Source of the DNA: Pithys albifrons albifrons
Lineage: Eukaryota > Chordata > Aves > Passeriformes > Thamnophilidae
Direction: 5' to 3'
DNA length: 64,000 bases
Assembly (NCBI RefSeq): GCF_047495875.1
Contig: NC_092459.1
Coordinates: 24,289,795 to 24,353,794, forward strand
Shown: piece after piece, positions 36,851 through 49,900 of the stretch
Position numbering within the stretch: the stretch's first letter is position 1
Layout of the letters: each line of letters begins with the position of its first letter
Position numbers and translations under genes: made by a program
Notes under the pieces: generated by a model
Seen by the model: the letters and a program-made list of their open reading frames with translations, nothing else
Told to the model about the DNA's origin: nothing
Database searches by the model: none

Positions 36851-39800
36851 GATTACAATAAAAATGTTAATAAGAAAAGGACAGAAATCTTTATGTCATA
36901 GGCAATTTGGTAAAGATTGTCTTATATGTTTGTTTTCTCTTTGCTCATGCAGATACTACTCCTGCTATCAGTCCTTACTTTTCAGAATCAAAGAGTTAGT
37001 AGATCAGAATCCACCTGGGAGACAGAGTCCTGCTCTGCATAGCAGCTTATAAAATGTGCAGATACAAACTGAACTGAAAGTGAATGCACCAAGAAAACCT
37101 TTATGTCCACAGATGTTTAATAAAGGTGTACACTAAGGGTACACAAAAAAAATCCTAACATGGAGAAATACACCATTTTTCTGTTTTGATCTGGAAATTA
37201 TAAAATAATTAAAGTATCAGTTAGGTAAGAGCCTAACTTACTAAAGGGAAACATCCGTGAGAAGTTAAGCCTTCGAAGTCTTTTACACAGCCATGAGTTT
37301 CTAGCAGATAACAAAGTATACCTTAGGGTTGATGTTTAAGGTTCCCAACATCAGGAATCTCTAAAAGTACATACACTTTAGAAAACCCAGCAGTGTACTG
37401 AGATCTCTACTGCTAAAGGCAGGTAACAGAGCAAGATTTGAAAATAAGTAAGTATCAGGTCAATTTAGCTGAATTCCTTGTCTGTCAGCAGTGCCTTGGC
37501 ATATACCTGCTACAGGAAACTCTAGTCCTTTTATGCAGACTTAACAGTAAGGGTTCAATTCTACCTTGGTAGAATGACAGTTTCTAGTGTTCTTGTGTAC
37601 CGTGGCCAGATTCTGACAAAACAATATTGCCATATAAAAGCACACCATCTCAAAAGCAATTAGCAGTTAATAGCTAGTAAGTAGCTAATCTGTTGGAGTC
37701 TTGACTATGGGAATTGGTGAAGATGTGGGCTCAAGATGCCTGAGCACAGACATACACAGACACATAGCTGGGCACCCTGAATGGCCTGGGGCTGCCTCTT
37801 CCAAAAGTCAGGCATCTTCACCTTGGATCAGTTTTGTGTGTCAGATCTGAAAAATGGCTAGAGCATCTGTGACGGTATCCAATGCCTGTGGTGAGGCAAA
37901 CCAACTCCACCCAGGGCAGTGCTCAGAGAAGTAAGTGGTGACACTGAAGGAATGCCAGCCTTGTATCACACTTTCAAGAAAACTAGATTATTCTAGTACT
38001 CTGAGCTCATGTACAAAAATAACAAGACAAATATTTTTGACAGTAACAATCCTAAGCACTCCATTTTTAGTATTTTGCACAGAATCTAACCTAGAAACCC
38101 ATGTAATACATTTGCTCCTTCTTAGTTACGTGCACATTCACAATGAAAAATATGGGAGCATCGTGTGGCACTAGTATATTACTCTCTGTTTTCTTAAAAT
38201 ACCAAATTTAGTTTTCAATGCAAGAAGTCTAATTCAGTGCAAACCCCCTCCTATTCTACATATTAATAAATAAATTCAAAATGTCAAGTTCTGGTTATGT
38301 CATTAATGACATTTAAGTCACATACTCCCACAGTTTCTGATTTGAAGTAACTAAAAACAGGAGTTTGCCTTTACTTTTTTGAAAAAGATTAAAAAGCTTG
38401 ATTTAAGGTGTGCACTTACTCAAATATTACTGTAAGTGCATTACAATGCCACGGGTATGTGCATTACAAAAGCAATGAAGATATTTGTAAGAAAATTGGC
38501 AGGTACTTGGTAAGTGGATTGCTCCTAGAAAATTATTTGGAGTGAGAAAAAAAATCGCTTTTTGCAAACCAGTAATACTAATCAGTTTAAATATAATTGT
38601 TCTTCTCCTGTGGATTGCATCAACATTAAGGTTTATGTATTGTCAAATATTTTGACAATAAATCAGATTCTGGTTAGGTTTTGTATGGAATTTTATTATG
38701 CAGTATCACTGTCCTGCCAAGCTGAGGGGTAGCCATCTGAGAACTAAAATGTGCACAAAGAAAAGTACTTGCATTTATTAGGAAAAACCCCACAGCTGGA
38801 CAAAATCACTGCAAGTTCAAAAAAACCACCCAAACCCCCAAAATTAAAAAAAAACAAAACCAAACCATCCCTTAAGTAGTTTGTTTAGTTCTGCTGCAAT
38901 GAAGATATTCTTCAAGGTCAGCTTGAGTGCACAGCATCCCTGTAACTCTCCACTGCCAGCTGAGATGAACAACCTCACGCCCTGAGTGCCAGCAGAAAAA
39001 ATGAAAACAGCTCAAAAGAAAGATATTACTTGAATTTTTCCTATTAAAATATCTTTTCAGTAAGCCATGTTACTTGATTGTTGTACTAATTCCTTTCTTT
39101 TTCTCCTTTTCTACACTCAGGGGGAATTTCATAGTTGTGATAACCCATTTTACAGACACTATGTTGTATTGTTTTTCTATCCAAATTACATGAAGATCAG
39201 TTTTAATACAAAGTCTTCCAACGATGCTTAATTATGAACATGTAGGAATCACTGCTACTATTTCTTTAAAACCAATCTGCTTTTTGAATTTTTTCCTCTG
39301 TCAGCTGCATGGGGTTTCCTACAGAGTTAACAGCAGGTAGCAAACAATTGAGAAGATGAAGGATGCATGTGCTAACAGGGAATTTACACACCCCTAGCTC
39401 ATGCATCATCGTAGCTTACACAGGTTTTAATGACTCTACTGAACTGACAATATGAGGATGCTCCCACTCTGTGGGACTAATCAGAATGAGTAAAATGCTT
39501 CAGTGACCAAAATTGGACTGAAAGTTGCATAAGTGGTTATCCTGCCTTAAAGACAAATGGGATAGTAGGGGTTCATTTAGTTTCTCTCAATTATACCATC
39601 CCCTGAAACAATCCTGTTAAGAAGGCAATGAAGGCATGAGGAATTCAAATGAAAACAACAGAAAAATAATCTTAGTGGAAAAGAAATCTAAAGCTTATAT
39701 AATTGGATTAAATACTACATAGGACTAAATATTATGTAGAAATGTCCTGCTGCTGCATTCATCCTCCTGTATTGACAAGGGATCATTATACAAAATGGAA

Positions 39801-41225
39801 ATTTCTATGAAATGACAGAATGTTACAGACTTCTTGTCAACAAATCTTTCTAGGTTCAAAATTGAATGAGAACAGTTTATTCTTGCTACATTAGTTGAGC
39901 ATATCAAATGCTGAAAATGATATCTTTATTTCTTCAAAATGAAAGTATATCCCATTTGGTATAATCAAGAAGGGAATAAAAAGTATGTCAAGATAGAAGA
40001 GGTTCCTAAAAATATATTTAAAAAAAAGATACTACTTTCAAGGTCAGTAACTGCTTGGGAGAAAATTATTTTAGCTGGTTTAAAAAGCTGGAATCACAAG
40101 GTGTGAGACCAAGAGTCATGAAATTACTCAGAGGATGGAAAATTCATGTAAATGGCTTCTATCTACTAAGTTTAATATTTCTACAGCCACATCATCATAT
40201 TCTCTTTGATCTGCCCTGCTTAAAAAGGCAGGAACTTTTTAAGTCCCAAAATCTTTATGGGGCACTGAACTGGACAGGTAATTTTTGGCTGACATCAGAT
40301 TCAGAGGGAGTATAGACTGAACCCATTCAGGTGCATCTTGAGCAGACAGTAGTGGAAACTGCAGGTGCAGTGCAGAAGTGGCATATGGACCCTCATTATT
40401 TCGACAAATATGCTGCTACTGCAACAATAAATCTTTAAAAGGCATTGTTTGAGGTCTTAGATGTATCGATGTTTATAAATCTGTGATTGAAAAAATATAC
40501 TACTGCTCTGGTCTCCAACCCACAAATTACTTTCCACTGAAGCAATATAGCAATTTCTTTTCCCAGAACTATAAAACCTTATGAGCAATAAATCATATAA
40601 ATATCTTATACAGAAATTTTAACACTTTCTTTCTTCTTTCTAATGCATAAAGAATCAATAGCAAATGTTGCTTCCCTTCCCTAGGAGAGCCTTGTTTATC
40701 TGCCAAAGAACGCGTTTAATCATTATGGAATTAAAAGGGGGGAAAAAAAGCTATGGAGAAAAAGAAAGGGAAAATCCAGACTTAAGAAAGGAGAAGTGGG
40801 TAAAACAACTCGACATCACACTTCCCTTGCTCTGACTTTGTCATGTGTTAAGGTGTCTTTGAGTGCTACTAAATAGATTCAGGTTTTATCCACATTTCCC
40901 TAAACAAACTGGTCTACTGAGGTTGCAGAAAACTAGCTCTTAATTATCTGCCAGACTCTGAGGGGTATCCTGCAGTGACAACACAGATATCTGGTACTTT
41001 CCTCCTGTATATGTGCAACTCACTTGGACAGAAAATCTTGAGATGCCAGAAAAAAATCCCTCCTCTGAGCCTAACATGAAAAGATGTAGCCATAGTGTAT
41101 CACTGCAGTATGAAAACATTTTTTTTCACAATTCAGGACCAGAAGGGCATCAGAGAGACTGACATACAGAAACACATACTCACTGCATGTACTGTATTAC
41201 CTAAAATAATATAAAATCAAATATG
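36851..41225. other. AT-rich intron stretch up to SINE copy 2
   Basis: Contains the A/C-rich tract near 38840. Otherwise nothing recognised. Confidence 0.6.
38815..38875. repeat. A/C-rich low-complexity tract
   Basis: Runs such as AAAAAACCACC, CAAACCCCC and AAAACAAAACCAAACC. Simple composition with no element recognised. Confidence 0.7.
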
Positions 41226-41241
41226 TAAGTCAATACAAGTA
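41226..41241. repeat. Target-site duplication, left copy (SINE copy 2)
   Basis: TAAGTCAATACAAGTA, repeated exactly at 41600-41615 on the other side of the SINE. Length and exactness are typical of LINE-mediated insertion. Confidence 0.95.
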
Positions 41242-41430
41242 TGGCCAGACTTCACAAATGAAGATTTGGGAAGGGCTCTCCCCACGTGGGTGTGCCCTTC
41301 CAGCCTGTGCAGTGGATTTTTTAGGTGAGGCACAACGTGCGCAGAACTGGCCCCACTGTTTAAGTCCTAAGGTCCATCTGTCATGGCTGAGCAAGCTTGG
41401 ACAGTGACAGTGAAGTCCTCGGGACTATCA

Positions 41431-41498
41431 CAGCACCTGGTACTAACCAGGGCTGACCCTGCTAAGCATCCAAGATCTGACGGGATGGGATGGCAGGG
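41431..41498 (-). other. 5S rRNA-derived segment of SINE copy 2
   Basis: On the minus strand it reads CAGATCTTGGATGCTTAGC, then GGTTAGTAC joined straight to CAGGTGCTG. It has the same truncated 5S structure and junction as copy 1, so the deletion predates both insertions. Confidence 0.82.
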
Positions 41499-41521
41499 AG
41501 GCATTTAACCGCCCAGAGGAC

Positions 41522-41594
41522 GGTCCCCACTGAGACTCGAACTCAGGTCCTTGGGATTCAGAGTCCAGAGTGCTCTCCTTTACACCACGGGACC
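41522..41594 (-). other. tRNA-Gln-like head of SINE copy 2
   Basis: On the minus strand it begins GGTCCCGTGGTGTAAAGG and contains GACTCTGAATCC, with anticodon CTG at 41559-41561 on the minus strand, and B box GTTCGAGTC. It ends GGGGACC, which pairs with GGTCCC at the start. It is nearly tRNA-like throughout, so tRNA scanners may report it as a tRNA-Gln gene. The continuous SINE body and flanking duplications argue against that. Confidence 0.85.
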
Positions 41595-41599
41595 ACTCC

Positions 41600-41615
41600 T
41601 AAGTCAATACAAGTA
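41600..41615. repeat. Target-site duplication, right copy (SINE copy 2)
   Basis: Exact repeat of the 16 bases at 41226-41241. It begins directly after the SINE head, which fixes the 5' end of the element at 41599 on the minus strand. Confidence 0.95.
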
Positions 41616-44600
41616 AAGAAATAATAAAATACGTACTATCATTGCAACCAATCGCCACTAGCATAACACAGACTATTCAGACTTTTCATTCTTTTGATTT
41701 GATGTATATTCAACAATAAAACATCAGTCATTCCCATGGAAAAAAACAGAACACCAGTGAAAATCAGGTAAGTCAATACCTTCTTGTATAACTATGAAAC
41801 AGGCAGATTTAAAAACTGTATATAAGCATATACTATTTATATGATAATGCTTTTCATAGGTGTTTTCTTTAAAAACAATTTTCCACTAATAATCCTGAGG
41901 AAACATATTTAATTACACTAATTATTTTTATGGTTAGGTGCATGTAAGGTTTTCTTTTCCCATTGTGTTTATTTAATTTCCTGTGTTTTAAGTAAACAAA
42001 TGTCAGTTACAGGTTTCCTCTTCTAATGCACACCCTCTTCTAATGTATTTATGCCACCAGTGTTGTTTTAAGCAGCCTGTTACCAATGACATATGCAGGG
42101 GAGATACACAGATGCCGTCTACAGGCAACACACCAACGCTTGGTGTCATCCTCAGGACATCCACACGCTTAGCTGAAATTACTATGTCTTCACATGCTTT
42201 CTGATACAGCAGGAATAGGGCAAGAAGAAAGTAGGATTTCTTGTGACAAAAAAAAGCAGGTTCTGATCACGTGAGAACTCCAAGGATGAGATGTATGGGA
42301 CACAACCCTAATGGTCATGGTGGCTTCTGTCTGCAGGACCTGATGCTCCACTACCCTGAGCACACTTTGATTAGAAACATTCAAATAACAACGACACAAG
42401 GGTTATGTTTACCAATAGATTTCAGTATCTTTTTTAAAACTAAAGCTAAATTTTGAAGAAAATTATGTCAAAAAGATATAGTTACAAGGAGCACTTTACT
42501 TCCATTTCTAATTTATGTAGTTTACATTGCATATGAGTGGGAAGGAGATATTTTAATAGTTCAGTGGTGACAAGTCTCCATGTGAAGACAAGGATTAGGA
42601 GTGCGATGAATTAACAAGTAGGAAAGAACCCATGAATCTCTCAGGGTCTGAGAATGGCAGTGATAGAGTCCATTGAAGTGTTGCATGGACAGTAATCCTG
42701 AAAATTACAAATATAGTTCCTTTACAGAAGCTTCATAAAATACTATAGTAGAAAACACTGGAAAAGAGTCATAAGTAAAGATGCATGTTGTATGACTATC
42801 AGTATACACACAAATGCACAGCTATATCCACATAGCTAAATACCTAAAACCACATGCAGATGCTGTATTAATCCCTTTATATATGAATCAGTAAAATACC
42901 CATTTTCCCTTCCTCTTACAATACATTATTAAAACATAGAAATAAAAAAAACACTTTTTTCATTTTCATAATGAGAGAAGTGGACCTGAAAAGAATGAAG
43001 ATGTCCACACGTAGATCATACACAGAAATGCTACATACATGTGATCAGGACAGAGTATTATGTATAGACACGAATCCACATCAACTGCTGTTAAGGAAAT
43101 ATATAGAAAAAGGGTGAGGCATTACAGAAGGACAAACTGCTCTATCTGAAATACACAGATGGGAAGACAAGACTGTGTGAACGATGTGCAACTAAAGGAT
43201 GGACAGGACAAACACATAATCAGGTGTCTGCTATATAACGAACACAGAAAGTAAAAGGTCGACACCTGTTACAAAGTCTGGCTTCCATAAAGTTTTACAG
43301 CTAGCAAGAAACCAAGAGAAAGAATGTGCCCTTGATATTACTGAGATACCATCTGCTGATGACTTGGCACTTCACATGCAAGGCATGACTAAGACTCTGC
43401 ATTTCACTCATGTAATTTGCTAGGCACAGGTACAGGCAGATGTCTTGTAATAATTTCAAACACATCTCATGAAGCAGGGATTGAATTCCCTTTAAACCAA
43501 TAGAAACTAGTGCACAGATCACTTTAGGCACCTAAAAACCCATCAGACACCTACCTTTAGCCCTAGCAGCTTGGAAAACTAGTCATGCACCCTGGCTACT
43601 TTCCAGCCAGAGCACCAGCAAACAGCTATCAGAACTGCACTAAGGGATGCTAAGCAAGAGTACAGCAAGGTCTGCTAATGGAGAGAATGTCTTGAAGCAG
43701 TTAACGTTCAGCTATGCTGCTGCTGAGAGGAATATTGCTGCTTTCGTTTCTGTGTCCTGTAACTTTTTTATCCTGCCGATAAAAAAGTAATTCATTATGT
43801 ACTACTCATCATATGTAATGTATCATTTCACCTCCTGCTGTATCCTAGTTTATGGCCTTAAAAATTGCTCTCATAGCTTGTCTTACTAGGCAGATAACTG
43901 GGACTAGCAGTGGACAATGGCAGGTGAAGATTTACTGTTCCCATGCAGATACAGAGCTGTGAGTCCCTCCTCCTGTGTGCCACAAGGCAGTCACCTGTGC
44001 TGCTTCCCCTTGTCAAAATTAATGCAGGTCTGATGCTTACAGCTACCTCCAGACAGAGGCAAGGATGAGCTTGGTGATCTTCTATTTCCAGTTATAGATT
44101 TCTCTAATCAGTGATATGAAAATATGTGACGAGTTTTCACAGCCACACAGAATTGAGAAGGACCATATGGAGTTTGAATGCAGATTTATAATATATGGTA
44201 GCCCCTAAAGTATCTCCTTCTCCTACACACAAAAAGACACAAAACAGTTACCAACATCCTACAATACACTGGAGGCCTAGTGGAAAAAAAACAAGAGGCA
44301 GAAGAAAACAGTAGCACTTAGAAAAATTGAATCATGAGAAAAACCTTCCAAAATACTTTAGAAGGCTCATGGAAATGATGCTGCTAGCCCTGCTGTGTCT
44401 CATTTTAGCTATTTTGTATTCAATCTGTTTTCAGCTCTAAAAGACGACGTCTGTCACCCTGTCATACATATTGATAACTCCCATCTCAGAGGCCAAAATG
44501 TTAATGGTTAATGGTAAATGACTCAAACAATCTGCCATTTGCAAAAGCAGTGGGTGCTTTGCTGATGATGTGCAAGGTAAGAGGGGGTGTACACCCATCA

Positions 44601-47600
44601 CTGGAGGCTACAAGACAGGTTTTGAGCCAGATAAGGGAAGAAAGAGGCTGGTAGAAGCAGACTCCATGGAGGTGGGATAGTGCTTTCTGTGATGGCAACG
44701 TCCAACCTTACACACTGGTCTCAGGTGTGAAAACTGCCCCCTCAGGGGTATTCATCCCTTCTGATAGGGTATAACTGGCTCAACCATGCTGGCATGAGAG
44801 GCAGCTGTCTTGTCTTAGAAGGGATCATAAAGCACCAAAGACCTCTGAAGCACCCCCAGCACCTTCCACCAAAGGAATGGACATGACCCACAGTATTGCC
44901 AACAGAACCACAGCGTTGCATTACGCAGTGTGTAACTCTCCTCCAGGGAGTTACTGGGCATTCCCATGTAAACCAAAGCATGTATTACTCCAGTGGGCTT
45001 TGTGTTTCAGGGCTTCCCTCATCCCAGATGGATCAAGACAGTGACCATCACTTTGATGAATGGACATTGAAATTGCAACAATCAAGTCTTGACACTGGAT
45101 GGACAGATGGTGATATCTTTCTTTTATCCTCTTTCTCTTTCTTATACGTTGTCTTAAGTAATATTTTTAAGCATTTATATCGCTACAGTACTGTAGATAA
45201 TAACCTAAATTGCTTCATACTTCCTTTCCATTGCAAACAAACTGTTCTTAAAAAAACTCTCTATATATATATGTATATAAACATTGATCATTCAGTGTTT
45301 CACTCTAATCCTCCCCCAAGTATCTATTAACCTGAGTTACCCTTGCCTTCAAGGGCAGGTCGTAACAAGTGTATATTAATCTCAAACTGGAGTAGCCAAA
45401 ACTACTTCTACAGTACATAAGGCACATATACAGTTATTTTAAAATAATTAAAAGGAAAAATAGCAAATACTCTTTGTTACTTGCACAATACATTGAATGA
45501 AATGTCAAAGGAAAGTTACAGAAACAGAAGTGCAAAAAGGGGAGGAGAAAAGAAAACTGTCTTACACTAGAAAGACTAGAAAGAAATTTATGCAATTTTT
45601 CATTAAGAATAAGGATTTGAATTCTTCCCTTCCTTGCAGAAACAGAGGCAAGATCTAAAGGCATAGGTAAAAACATTCAGGAATCTCCAAGAGCTATGCA
45701 TAATATCTACAAACTGAGGATGGGCAGAGTGCACAAACTCAAAGTTCTAATCCATTATTACAAATCAATTGAAATAATAAAATAATTTGACTTGCATATC
45801 GGAATGGTTATCTGGTAGTCATGACTTCCAAACCTGCTTCCGTGACTTGCTTCAAAGGGCATATGAGTAAGGTCATATTTGCAATTCTGACCCAGAACTA
45901 AAGATTCTGCATTTCTCACAAAATCATCTGGTATAAATCAAAAATAAGTATTTCAATAAAAATCCATAGTTCTGTGCTCCCAGCTAAGTGATAATAAATC
46001 CCTCCTCATGCACTAGTTATAGATGCCAACATGCTGTGTTGACTCTAGAGAATAAATACTGTGATAATGAACTGTTGATTGTTTATACTATTAGAGATTA
46101 TTTGAAAATACTGTTTCTGTATCCTTGCTGCAGAGTCCTTGTACACTTTCTGTAAATTGCATGAGCACATCTCATGTTGCATATCATGTACATATAGCTA
46201 GCTTCAATTGGGTTTAGGCCATAGAATTAACTATTAGTCACATAAGCACTACCATATGCATACTACTCAACTATACATTAAGAAATTACATTCCCCATGT
46301 GCACACATTACCATTTGTAAAGTTCTAAACATAAAAGTTAGAGACCAACATTTAAGCTTCCACACAAGTTTACTGTATTTTTTACTTTCTTGACTTATTT
46401 ATTCTGTATAATTACTATGCATTTCTTTAAAACATTAACAAGAGATGACTCACTCTTACAAGAATGATAAATACAAGGTATGTGACTCTATCACCTCGTG
46501 ATTAATAGGGTCTTTTTTTATTCATGGAGTCAGATGTCAGACTCAGCTGAAAAATGCGTATCATCTTATATGTATTTATTCCAAAGCCGAGTAAAATTGC
46601 TTTACACTGCTACAGATGGATACAATAACAACCACTTTTCACTGTTTTTCGAATTAACACAAGATTTATGTCAAATGATGACCTTAAACTTTCTGTGTTG
46701 GAAATTTCATTTAAAACTTGACAAATACACTGCATACCGGAATAACACAGTAATACCAACTCACATGAGATCTACTACATATTCTAATCACACTCCTAAA
46801 AAAAGTACTTAAAGCTTCAAAATAACCATTGACCTTCGGTTGCCTCAAAAGGACATAATTATTGTTTTCTCATCATCTTTTAATTTTTTTAGTTTCCTTT
46901 TAATTTAAGACCAAGTTAGTTGATAATAATTATTGGAAGTACTGTTACTGCTATTGTTCTGTAAGTTTCAGAGAATATTCCCCTTGTCATCCAGGAAAAA
47001 GGATGTGTCCACAAGCAGCTTCACCACTAAAACAGAGTACCTCATTCTCCCCATCAGTCATACTACAGAGCAATAACAGGTGTTGCAGAAACATTATAAT
47101 TGAAAATTGCCTAAAAATAAAAGGGGACAGTTAAGTATATCACAATATCTCCTAAGTCCTATACTTGCTGGTTTTCATTATAAGCCATTGTGCTACTTGA
47201 TAAACCACCAATTTTAACGTAGCTCATTTCTTGAATAATTAACCAACTCCAGAGGTCATCAAATCCAGAAATGTAAAAATAAAGAGAAGGTGTGCATTGG
47301 TGAATCAAATTCTATATATTTTCACCATTCAAGCCCTAAATGGAATATAGATACAAGAATATTACACAGTAAGTGAAAAAGAAGCAATTAGGTCTCAAAA
47401 TATCTTTCAGATCCTTATTATATAATTTTTTCAGTTAATACATCTAACTCTAAACACCACCTTTCAACAGTATACACTGCAAGCAGTTAAACTAGCACAC
47501 CAGGAAAAAAGCCACAGTCAAACTGTCTGAAACTGAAGCTTGACCCTAAGCAACACTGAAGACACTAATGCCAGAGTACTAAAGAATTTTTCACATAACA

Positions 47601-49504
47601 GCTTAACAGAAGTTAATAGTGACTGTCACAAAAGACCAAGACCAGCATGAAGGCTGCTGGGGCAGTGACACAGTAACTTGAATTAAAGATGACCTCTACA
47701 ACTCTCTTTAGTCTGTTCCAAGCCTTGGTTGTAGCAACTGTAATATGGCTCAGATGTCTTTCTTAAATGTGTGAACTAGCTTGTTCTCTACCCCAGCAGT
47801 ACATCCCCATCATCCTAGATCAGGAAATTAGCCTGTAAGCAAAACTGACTTTTATTTTCTCACTGTCACAAGAAAAAGCCATACATATGCTTTTTGAGGG
47901 GGATAAGGCAGGGCAGCTGACAGTGATCCAGCTTTCTAGACATAAGGATATTAAGTTTACAATAAAAACTTAGGAGCCTATTTCCTTTAGAAAAAAAAAT
48001 CTATTTTGACATAAAAGCACAGTATTATGATGATTTTTTTGAGTTTTGCACAGGACAGTACATGAACAAACCAGTTGTCTTATGATTGTCTGTTTGGTAG
48101 TTCATGCAATCTTTGCATACTGCCTCCATGCAACACCAATTTTTCCTATGCTAATGATGGTGAAATTAGCCATATTTTGTCAGTTGATATGTCATGTGAA
48201 TTGTTCATCTTCTGAGGTTGTCCTATGTGTGTGCATACATGTACATTCTTTATGCAACAAACATTTGGTTTTCTGATTGGTTATCCCACAGTAACTTTAT
48301 TGTCTGCTTCCTAGTCAAAAAAGACAAAATGCTGCTTTTAGGAAACCTATTTATATATAAACATTTAGGATTAAATTAGTTGCCCTGGAAGAGCCCATTT
48401 TTCTCATTCTTTAAGTAAGCTTCTAGTCTTCCAAGAAGGAGGGAGCATTTTAACCCAAATCATCCACAACCAGCAAAAGTGTTCTCAGTAAAAAAGAGTG
48501 CTGAGTGCCTCTCTCTGAAACTGTACACCATACAGTCTTCTTACATGTGGGTTTGGGGGGAATTCAAGGGACACAGAAGAGTTGGAATCATTTCTAAGAG
48601 GATCCCTACTCTCTTCTTCCTTCTCTCTCACTGAAGGACTTGTGTCACTGTTGTTTCAGCATTACCTTTAGCCAAACTTGACAAGCATGAAAGCAATGCA
48701 CTCCCAGAATCTTTTACAGTTTTCAAAGTACGTCAATGATTGATCACTTTGTTCAGGGAACTTATCTCAAACCTGACTTTTGAATCTCCAGAACACAGCT
48801 ACCACCCTTTGTGCTACCAGTAAATCCATTCCTTAAGATTCCATTTTCAGGAGTAAAGCTCACATGCATAGAGGCCTTCTGTTATTAACATTTGTTTTCT
48901 TGTCCGATTAAAGAGGTGTTTTGAGATTACAGCACAGCTAATACATCAGAAACTCAAATACAAAACTTGCATTATATAAAAATATTCTGGTTTCTTCATT
49001 ATACTGAGTATTTGATATTAACAGGGATTTGATTGGCAGTTTTCTCTTGCCAGCTGCTATATGAAAGGAAAAAAGTCTCTGTAAATGCTTATTCAAAATA
49101 GCTCTTCTTATACTGGTAACACTTTTATTAATTCGTCCTTTTATTCTAAACGCTACTTTTTGATAGAGGCAGAAAAAACTTTTTTCCCTTTTTTTGATTT
49201 CTTTGGCTCATATGCTGGGCCTTTGTATAGACTAAAACCCTAGTAACATTATCCTGTTCCTGAGAGTATCTCTACACCTGTGAGCACTTTCTGCCATACC
49301 TAAATCAACTCTCAATTTACTACTTGCACACTGCTAACAATGAAGACATAAAAGCACTGAAGCTACTCAACACACTCAGAAATTTAAGTCTTCAGTCTTC
49401 TTAGTGAACTCAGAGCAATTGCAACTAGATTACTAGAGACAGGGGAAAAAAAAAAAAAAGAAAATTTGCCAAAAACCCCAACAGGCCAATTTAAAGATAG
49501 TTAG
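41616..49504. other. Long intron stretch without recognised repeats
   Basis: Almost 8 kb with no CR1, LTR or SINE that I recognise. Only the 43762 hairpin stands out. A 144-codon plus-strand frame at 44896-45330 lacks domain features and has no splice-site context that I trust. Confidence 0.55.
43762..43788. repeat. Perfect 11-bp inverted repeat
   Basis: ACTTTTTTATC at 43762-43772 and GATAAAAAAGT at 43778-43788 around a 5-base loop. Probably a chance AT-rich hairpin or replication-slippage product. Confidence 0.6.
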
Positions 49505-49900
49505 TATGTTTTATTGGGCTGCAACCAAATACCGTTGCAATGTCTTCTTTATGTACAACCTCTCTAGACAACCGGATTACTGCCTTCACTCTCCTGATTC
49601 TGATGAAGTTTCTCCTTTTATCCAGTCTGAGTATTTCTTGTTTCAACTCATAGCTGCTGTCTCTTATTTCCCCAACACGCACCATTGTGAGTGTCTTCAC
49701 AAGACCTTCCCTGTAGACATTAGAGAGGCTGTTCTTTGGTTCCCTGGAGACAACTCTTCTACTGACTTAGTCCAGCTACCTCAGCCTCTCCACACAGAGC
49801 AAGTCCTCCAGCCCCAAGTGATCCTCATGGCCCTCCTCTGAAATAATTTGTCTGTGTCTTCCTTGTATTTGGAGAATTAAAACTGGAAACAGGAATGCAG
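49505..49900 (-). mobile_element. Old CR1 LINE, ORF2 C-terminal remnant
   Basis: On the minus strand 49491-49700 translates with LRLDKRRNF followed by RLSREVV, the CR1 C-terminal pattern RLDIRKxFF...RLPREVV. Further upstream in that orientation, at 49780-49840, the complement of CAGCCTCTCCACACAGAGC and CATGGCCCTCCTCTG matches the older CR1 ORF. It is more diverged than the CR1 copies at 36309 or 60252, so it belongs to an older subfamily. The standard 3' tail is not seen. Confidence 0.78.

Larger units (their letters stand above)
41242..41599 (-). mobile_element. Composite tRNA-Gln/5S rRNA SINE, copy 2
   Basis: Second copy of the element seen at 27831, in the sense orientation of KHDRBS2. 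On the minus strand it runs: tRNA-Gln-like head with an intact CTG anticodon (41522-41594), 5S-derived segment with the same internal deletion (about 41431-41498), body, and tail with the GGAAGGGC/GCCCTTCC hairpin. It is flanked by perfect 16-bp copies of TAAGTCAATACAAGTA at 41226-41241 and 41600-41615. The unbroken duplication indicates a younger insertion than copy 1. Over copy 1's 28081-28140 the two copies differ at 5 of 60 positions, all transitions. Confidence 0.93.

Noticed and set aside
41522..41594. Functional tRNA-Gln(CTG) gene
   Set aside because: It is continuous with the 5S-derived segment and SINE body, and the whole unit is bounded by a perfect target-site duplication. It is a SINE head.
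43762..43788. Bacterial-type terminator
   Set aside because: The hairpin is AT-only at the stem ends with a T run inside the stem, and the DNA is vertebrate nuclear, where such terminators do not apply.
44896..45330. 144-codon plus-strand open frame
   Set aside because: No domain and no conserved look; the 3' half becomes Tyr/Ile-rich through AT-rich sequence. Could not be supported as an exon.
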